A stretch of DNA of 64,000 nt from an uncultured Oscillospiraceae bacterium (GTDB lineage: Bacteria; Bacillota; Clostridia; Oscillospirales; Ruminococcaceae). The notes under the pieces were generated by a model. The model worked only from the letters and a program-made list of their open reading frames with translations, searched no databases and was not told where the DNA came from. Below, in pieces: positions 59,725-64,000 of the stretch (positions are counted from its first letter, which is position 1; every line of letters begins with the position of its first letter). The translations under genes were made by a program, and so were the position numbers. The stretch is from positions 30,068 to 94,067 of the forward strand of contig CAKSLI010000006.1 in assembly GCA_934466475.1 (NCBI GenBank). Reading direction: 5' to 3'.

Positions 59725-60048
59725 TACTCCTATCCACATCATAACAAGCTCTGCGATGAGCACTCCCGCGCAGGCGGAAACCGCAACCATGAGAAGACCG
59801 CGGTTGAAGAACGCTGCGACCAGAGCCGCTGCAAGCCCCACACAGGCGGTAATTACAGAGCCCGTGCTGAAGAATATCCCGGGGATAGTCATTGCGGTAA
59901 GGACAGCATAAGGAACGTAATACAGGAAGCTCAGCACGAAAGGCGAGCGTATCTTTTTGCGGATAGCCGCCAGCGGGAGCATTCTGATAAGATATGTAAC
60001 TACTGCCATTGTCGCTATGGACAGGCACAGGTAAAGTGTATCAGTCAT
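59722..60048 (-). CDS. azlD: AzlD branched-chain amino acid exporter small subunit
   Basis: The 108-residue protein has four membrane helices and VVTYLIRMLPLAAIRK typical of AzlD. ATG 60048 is preferred; a GTG three codons earlier (60057) is closer to AGAGGA. The gene start lies inside the azlC end, so the two are coupled. Together they export branched-chain amino acids or analogues. Confidence 0.93.
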   Translation of the reverse strand: MTDTLYLCLSIATMAVVTYLIRMLPLAAIRKKIRSPFVLSFLYYVPYAVLTAMTIPGIFFSTGSVITACVGLAAALVAAFFNRGLLMVAVSACAGVLIAELVMMWIGV

Positions 60049-60784
60049 CTGCTTCACCGTCCTCTACTGGTTTCGGGAACAGCAGCGCACCGATCACCGC
60101 CGCGATTATCGTACAGATTATCACGGAGAATCCGGAGGTAATGAAGCTGAACACCGGCACGAATTTTATCACGCAGGAGACCGCCGCCGCGATAAGCGCC
60201 ACAACGAGAACTCCCCTGAATCTGCGCGCGGGGGGAATTACTATGGCAATGAACATTCCGTAGATAGCGATGCCGAGAGCCGCCGTAATTATTTCCGGCA
60301 GTACGTTTCCGAGGAGCGCGCCGGCGGCCGTGCCGGCAGTCCACATTATGGCTGGAAGCGTGATGAGCCCGTACATATACGCGGGAGTTACCTCGCCGTC
60401 ACGTGCGCTTGCCACCGCGAAAACCTCGTCAGTGACGCCGAACGATGTTGTCAGCCTGTGGAGCATGCTGTAATTGCTGCACAGCTTCTGGCTGAGCGAT
60501 AGGCTCATCAGCGAGTATCTCAGGTTTATTATCAGCTGGGCGACAGCTATCTCGGTAAATCCGCCCATTGCTGCAATGGTCTCAACGCCCGCAACCTGTC
60601 CGGCGGATGTCAGGCAGGTCAGCGAAATAAGTATAGCAGCGAGCGGAGGGATCCCTTTCTGTATCGCCATGATACCAAAGGCAAAGGACACGGACAGATA
60701 TCCCAGCCCTATCGGAAGACCGCCCTTGAAGCCCTCCATATACTCAGAACGATTAGTTCTGACTTTTTTCTCTTTTTCTGGCAT
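60041..60784 (-). CDS. azlC: AzlC-family branched-chain amino acid exporter large subunit
   Basis: The 247-residue protein has about seven helices and the AzlC signatures GLPIGLGYLSVSFAFGIMA and TSAGQVAGVETIAAMGG, and SFGVTDEVFAVA. It forms the export complex with AzlD. A consensus promoter lies about 80 bases upstream. Confidence 0.95.
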   Translation of the reverse strand: MPEKEKKVRTNRSEYMEGFKGGLPIGLGYLSVSFAFGIMAIQKGIPPLAAILISLTCLTSAGQVAGVETIAAMGGFTEIAVAQLIINLRYSLMSLSLSQKLCSNYSMLHRLTTSFGVTDEVFAVASARDGEVTPAYMYGLITLPAIMWTAGTAAGALLGNVLPEIITAALGIAIYGMFIAIVIPPARRFRGVLVVALIAAAVSCVIKFVPVFSFITSGFSVIICTIIAAVIGALLFPKPVEDGEADD

Positions 60785-60861
60785 AATGCTCCCTTTTCTT
60801 TCAGGCGATACTGAGCTGATGTTCGCGTATTGCCTGCGTTTTGTTCACATACAACTTTATT

Positions 60862-60890
60862 ATTGTAGCACAAACGCAGGCATAATTCAA
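60862..60890 (-). promoter_or_regulatory. Promoter of azlCD
   Basis: On the minus strand TTGAAT (60885-60890), 17-base spacer, TACAAT (60862-60867). Confidence 0.8.
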
Positions 60891-60923
60891 TAGCCATTTT
60901 GCATAAGAAATCAGGGTATATTG

Positions 60924-60957
60924 ACAAGAAAACGCGCAGGTTTTATTCAGCCTGCGC
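60924..60957 (-). terminator. Terminator downstream of folA
   Basis: Stem GCGCAGG/CCTGCGC (60934-60940 with 60951-60957), followed on the minus strand by GTTTTCTTGTC. Confidence 0.75.
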
Positions 60958-60963
60958 ATCAAA

Positions 60964-61061
60964 CTATCAATAAACCCTCATCTTCGTCGTCACTCCGAAC
61001 TGTGACAGGCACAAAGCCTAGTCGCAGTTCGGGTTCCTAGAATCTGAGGGTTTCTCGATAG
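60964..61061. other. Long structured element between azlC and folA
   Basis: A 98-base imperfect palindrome. The outer arms pair CTATC..AAACCCTCA with TGAGGGTTT..GATAG. The inner stem pairs CCGAACTG-GAC-AGGC with GCCT-GTC-CAGTTCGG around ACAAA. It lies in the expected 3' untranslated region of folA, just before the terminator. No known RNA family was matched. Confidence 0.55.
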
Positions 61062-61069
61062 CCTGTTTT

Positions 61070-61555
61070 TTACTTTTTAACTCTCTCGTAGCGGAAGAAT
61101 CTGATGTTGCGGCACTCGGAAGCAATGACCGGGGATACTTCCTTGAGCTCCCAGTTTCTGTCGTGCTCGATGTCCTCAAAGAACACATCGCCGTGGAAGC
61201 ACTCATATATCCTGGTGATAAGAGCCTCGTCGCAGTACGGCAGGAGCTGCTTGTATATCTCAGCGCCGCCGATAACGTATATCCTGCCCTCAGCCTTTTC
61301 TGCGTACTTCAGGAAATCCTCAACGGAGCCGAAAACCTCCGCGCCGTCAAGCTGCTTCACCGTGCGGGAGATAACGCAGTTTTTCCTGTCCGGCAGCGGC
61401 TTCTTCGGGAAGCTGTCCCAGGTCTTTCTTCCCATAACTACTGTGGAGCCGGTCGTGGTCTCCTTGAAGAACTTCATGTCCTCCGGAATATGCGCCAGAA
61501 GATTTCCGTCCTTGCCGATAGCCCAGTCGCAGTCTGCTGCAAGTATTAATGTCAT
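61070..61555 (-). CDS. folA: Dihydrofolate reductase
   Basis: The 161-residue enzyme has LAADCDWAIGKDGNLLAHIPED (substrate and NADPH sites), VMGRKTWDSFP and VIGGAEIYKQLLPYCDEALITRI. It reduces dihydrofolate to tetrahydrofolate. No thymidylate synthase gene is adjacent. Start follows AAGGAGGAC; the promoter is at 61589-61617. Confidence 0.97.
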   Translation of the reverse strand: MTLILAADCDWAIGKDGNLLAHIPEDMKFFKETTTGSTVVMGRKTWDSFPKKPLPDRKNCVISRTVKQLDGAEVFGSVEDFLKYAEKAEGRIYVIGGAEIYKQLLPYCDEALITRIYECFHGDVFFEDIEHDRNWELKEVSPVIASECRNIRFFRYERVKK

Positions 61556-61588
61556 ATCATGTCCTCCTTGAAATTATTCGCTGATTAT

Positions 61589-61617
61589 ATAATACTATTT
61601 TTCGGCGTGATTGTCAA
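61589..61617 (-). promoter_or_regulatory. Promoter of folA
   Basis: On the minus strand TTGACA (61612-61617), 17-base spacer, TATTAT (61589-61594). Confidence 0.82.
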
Positions 61618-61640
61618 GAGTTTGTCAAAGATAAGCAATA

Positions 61641-61767
61641 TTGTTCATTGTATTTCTAATAATGAACAAAACCTGGCGTATGATTTCGGACAGAATTACC
61701 AGTGACAAAACTGATTTTCTGGTGTATAATATGTCTATGGTGTTCATTTGAAATCAATTTATGAACA
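61641..61767 (+). promoter_or_regulatory. Y-polymerase promoter flanked by two inverted-repeat operators
   Basis: Promoter GTGACA (61702-61707), 17-base spacer, TATAAT (61725-61730). Operator 1 is TTGTTCATT/AATGAACAA (61641-61649 with 61661-61669); operator 2 is TGTTCAT/ATGAACA (61741-61747 with 61761-61767). Both share GTTCAT/ATGAAC arms. The arm order is opposite to the Gram-positive LexA box (GAAC-N4-GTTC), so the regulator is unclear. Confidence 0.6.
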
Positions 61768-61777
61768 GGAGGCTGCG

Positions 61778-63037
61778 ATGGACGGAAAAATATATATGTG
61801 CATAGACCTGAAGAGCTTCTTTGCTTCGGTTGAGTGCGCGGATATGGGCATTGATCCGTTTAAGGAGAATCTGGTGGTTGCCGACCCCTCCCGGGGAAAC
61901 GGCGCTATATGCCTTGCGATAACTCCGGCGATGAAAGCACTTGGCATACGCAACCGCTGCCGGATATTCGAAATTCCCCCCGGGGTGAAATACATCACCG
62001 CACTGCCCCGGATGAAGCGCTACATGGAGGTCTCCGCGGAGATATACGGCATATACCTGCGTTACATCAGCCCGGAAGATATCCATGTGTACTCAATAGA
62101 CGAGTGCTTTATAGACGCAACGCCTTATCTTGATATGTACTCCATGACCCCAAAGCAGCTCGCTCAGGAGCTGATGAACGCCGTTTCAGAGCAGACCCAC
62201 ATCTGCGCCACTGCGGGGATAGGCACGAATCTGTTTCTCGCGAAGATAGCGCTTGATATCACGGCGAAGCACACTCCCGACCACATTGGCTGGCTTGACG
62301 AAAGGAAATTCCATGAGAAGCTGTGGCGCCACCGTCCGCTGACGGATTTCTGGAGCATAGGCGCAGGCACGGCGCGGCGGCTGGCAAAATACGGCGTTTA
62401 TGATATGTGCGGTATCGCACATATGAATGAAGATGTGCTGTACAAGGAATTCGGCGTAAATGCGGAGTTCCTGATAGACCACTCCCACGGGCGGGAGCCC
62501 TGCACTATTGCCGAGATACAGTCTTACAGTTCAAAGAGCCACTCCATTTCAAACGGTCAGATACTTTTCGAGGATTACAGCTATGACAATGCGCTGATAG
62601 TGCTGAAAGAGATGGCGGACACCCTTGTGCTGGAGCTGGTGGAGAAAGGTCTTGCGGCGGAATCCGTGGCGCTCACGGTGGGGTATTCCAAGGATGTGAT
62701 GCCTCCCACCGGAGGAAACCGCAGGCTCAGCGTTATAACGGCTTCCAGGAGGAAGCTGACGGAGCAGCTCGTGCAGCTCTACGAGGAGACGACCCGCCGC
62801 AGATACCCCATACGGAGCATTAATATCGGCTTCGGGGGACTGACGGACGAGATGTACACCGGAATGGATCTTTTCATGGATCCTGCCGAGGAGGAAAAGG
62901 AGAAAAAAATGCAGCATGCGATAATAGATATCAAGCGGCGCTTCGGGAAAAATTCGCTGATAATGGGCATGAGCCTTCAGGAGAAAGCGACCGGAATACG
63001 CCGCAACAACATGGTGGGAGGTCACAATGGGGGCTGA
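61778..63037 (+). CDS. Y-family translesion DNA polymerase (UmuC/UvrX-like)
   Basis: The 419-residue polymerase begins KIYMCIDLKSFFASVEC with metal ligands D10 and D108/E109 (YSIDECFID) and has TAGIGTNLFLAKIALDITAK. It resembles the UvrX/YqjW branch rather than DinB. ATG 61778 follows AGGAGG; an upstream ATG overlaps operator 2. It overlaps the YolD-like gene by 11 bases, the usual pair for damage-tolerant synthesis in Firmicutes. Confidence 0.93.
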   Translation: MDGKIYMCIDLKSFFASVECADMGIDPFKENLVVADPSRGNGAICLAITPAMKALGIRNRCRIFEIPPGVKYITALPRMKRYMEVSAEIYGIYLRYISPEDIHVYSIDECFIDATPYLDMYSMTPKQLAQELMNAVSEQTHICATAGIGTNLFLAKIALDITAKHTPDHIGWLDERKFHEKLWRHRPLTDFWSIGAGTARRLAKYGVYDMCGIAHMNEDVLYKEFGVNAEFLIDHSHGREPCTIAEIQSYSSKSHSISNGQILFEDYSYDNALIVLKEMADTLVLELVEKGLAAESVALTVGYSKDVMPPTGGNRRLSVITASRRKLTEQLVQLYEETTRRRYPIRSINIGFGGLTDEMYTGMDLFMDPAEEEKEKKMQHAIIDIKRRFGKNSLIMGMSLQEKATGIRRNNMVGGHNGG

Positions 63038-63368
63038 GAAAATTCGCAGGCACGCCGACCGCGCGAAGCAGTTCATGCCGTTTGCTTCGCTGCGCGGCTA
63101 CTATGACAAGATACGCGAGCAGGAGCGAATAACCGAGCCGCGCCGCGAGCTTTCCGAGGACGACGCGGCGGAGCTTTCCGACCTGCTCAACCGCGTGGAG
63201 CGCGGCGATATGCTGCGGGTCGTGTATTACAGCACCGACCACTACGAAACTCTGGAGGGAATGGTCTCAGAGTTTGACCCGGTATTCCGCAGGCTTTCTA
63301 TCGTGAGGACGCGGATATGCTTTGACGACCTTTACAGCGCCGAGATACTGGACAAATCCGCCGGATAG
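63027..63368 (+). CDS. YolD-like accessory protein
   Basis: The 113-residue protein has RADRAKQFMPFASLRGYYDKI-type N-terminal sequence and a small beta domain, matching the YolD-like family found with UvrX/YqjW-type polymerases. The proposed role is as a UmuD-like cofactor, not proven. It overlaps the polymerase gene, so expression is coupled. Confidence 0.82.
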   Translation: MGAEKIRRHADRAKQFMPFASLRGYYDKIREQERITEPRRELSEDDAAELSDLLNRVERGDMLRVVYYSTDHYETLEGMVSEFDPVFRRLSIVRTRICFDDLYSAEILDKSAG

Positions 63369-63404
63369 TGGTATAATGGCTGTATCACACAACGGAGGGA
63401 ATCA

Positions 63405-63839
63405 ATGAAACTGGTAATACAGCGCTGCGAAAGCGCAAACGTAAAGGTAGACGGAAAGATGATCGGGGAGATAGGAAAGGGCTTCATGGTGCTTCTCGGG
63501 GTAGGAAAGGAGGACACCGAAGCCGACTGCGACAGGCTGGCGGAAAAAATGATAGGTCTGCGTATATTTTCGGACGAGAATGACAAGATAAATCTCTCGC
63601 TGAAGGACGTGGGAGGCTCTCTGCTTATAATCTCGCAGTTCACGCTGTATGCGGACACGCACAAGGGGCACCGTCCGAATTTCCTTCTGGCGAAGGAAGC
63701 GGGCGAGGCAAAGCGGCTGTACGAGTATTTCACCGAGGTCTGCCGCCGGGAAGTCCCGAACGTACAGACCGGGGAATTCGGCGCGGATATGAAGGTAAGC
63801 CTTGTGAATGACGGACCTTTTACCATAATTCTTGAATAA
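63405..63839 (+). CDS. dtd: D-aminoacyl-tRNA deacylase
   Basis: The 144-residue protein has the Dtd signatures SQFTL (77-81) and NDGPFT (135-140) that form the chiral proofreading site. It removes D-amino acids from mischarged tRNA. ACGGAGG precedes the ATG; 36 bases after the YolD-like gene and probably read in the same transcript. Confidence 0.97.
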   Translation: MKLVIQRCESANVKVDGKMIGEIGKGFMVLLGVGKEDTEADCDRLAEKMIGLRIFSDENDKINLSLKDVGGSLLIISQFTLYADTHKGHRPNFLLAKEAGEAKRLYEYFTEVCRREVPNVQTGEFGADMKVSLVNDGPFTIILE

Positions 63840-63880
63840 AGGCTGGGCTTACGGAAGTCTGATGTTCCTACAATCTCAAT

Positions 63881-63908
63881 TGGGCAGGTGTACTGCCCGA
63901 TTTTTTTT
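63881..63908 (+). terminator. Terminator of dtd
   Basis: Stem TGGGCAG/CTGCCCG with loop GTGTA, then T8. Confidence 0.92.
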
Positions 63909-63912
63909 ACTG

Positions 63913-64000
63913 TGAACCTCTAAGGAAACGCTGATTAAATAGCCCAGCAGAGTCGTCACGACACGGACTGCAAGTCAGAATTGACATTTTAGTTGAGCAA
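63913..64000. repeat. Left part of another palindromic element at the window edge
   Basis: Starts GAACCTCTAAGGAAACGCTGA, combining the AACCTCTAA end of the A/B elements with the CGCTGATTAAAT core related to the element at 16950. The right end is outside the window. Confidence 0.5.

Noticed and set aside
60964..61061. Possible c-di-GMP-I riboswitch.
   Set aside because: A few words resemble the consensus (AAAGCC, GTTCGGGTT) but the two-helix architecture and tetraloop receptor are not present, and no downstream gene fits.
61641..61767. LexA (SOS) boxes before the Y-family polymerase.
   Set aside because: Arms read GTTC...GAAC with 11-13 bases between, the reverse order of the Gram-positive LexA box.

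Overview
The window looks like a chromosomal segment of a moderately GC-rich member of the Clostridia, most likely a Ruminococcus-like gut Oscillospiraceae. This is inferred from Gram-positive ribosome binding sites and promoters (TTGACA-17-TATAAT), the SRP RNA beside dnaX, SAM-I and FMN riboswitches, class B sortases, YlmC/YmxH and PdaB-like proteins, CsoR/CopA and a cytoplasmic GH43 enzyme. No rRNA, phage, transposase or CRISPR array was seen. Almost all genes look vertically inherited; the mobile component is a set of short non-coding inverted-repeat elements.

Layout. 1-4.1 kb: end of an unknown gene, a TetR regulator divergent from a GH43 xylosidase/arabinofuranosidase, a flavoprotein and BirA. 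4.2-9.5 kb: SRP RNA, then dnaX-ybaB-comEC-recR. 9.5-15.4 kb: a MATE pump, metK under a SAM-I riboswitch, pyruvate kinase, and a candidate orphan small RNA between the last two. 15.5-20.7 kb: a minus-strand operon with a PHP phosphoesterase, a 729-residue PRTase-TRSP-StiP-PELOTA fusion, a HAD phosphatase and HemZ. 20.8-23 kb: YlmC, rpsB, tsf. 23-27.8 kb: a glycolipid/polymer glycosylation cluster (GtrB-like, GtrA-like, GT-C enzyme, FAD mutase-like protein). 27.9-29.4 kb: FMN riboswitch-ribU and a DUF5662 protein. 29.4-37.1 kb: GH25 lysozyme, a truncated polysaccharide deacetylase, tRNA-Tyr and tRNA-Thr, a TraB-like lipoprotein, a phosphatase, an XRE regulator and a Wzx flippase. 37.4-44.7 kb: tadA, a very large degenerate P-type ATPase-like protein, rlmB, and csoR-copA with a CopZ domain fused to CopA. 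45-51.3 kb: VanY-type peptidase, CobU-like kinase, orphan PilT, uridine kinase, GNAT, FliB-like and RDD proteins. 51.9-59.6 kb: cysteine desulfurase-thiI-pncC, then three tandem class B sortases and a SpoIID-domain protein. 59.7-64 kb: azlCD, folA, a Y-family polymerase with a YolD-like partner, and dtd.

Functional themes. Cell-surface work dominates the accessory content: three sortases, SpoIID, GH25 and VanY hydrolases (which share an N-terminal beta-solenoid-like repeat), a flippase and a glycosyltransferase cluster. The least explained parts are the compact StiP/PRTase/PELOTA module, the pseudo-P-type ATPase, the triple sortase operon, and the family of palindromic elements with AACCTCTAAAAACC ends at 29.4, 37.2, 44.8 and 49.0 kb. 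Regulation is unusually readable: many promoters keep exact 17-bp spacing, a CsoR operator fills the csoR promoter spacer, and paired palindromes flank the TetR and Y-polymerase promoters.
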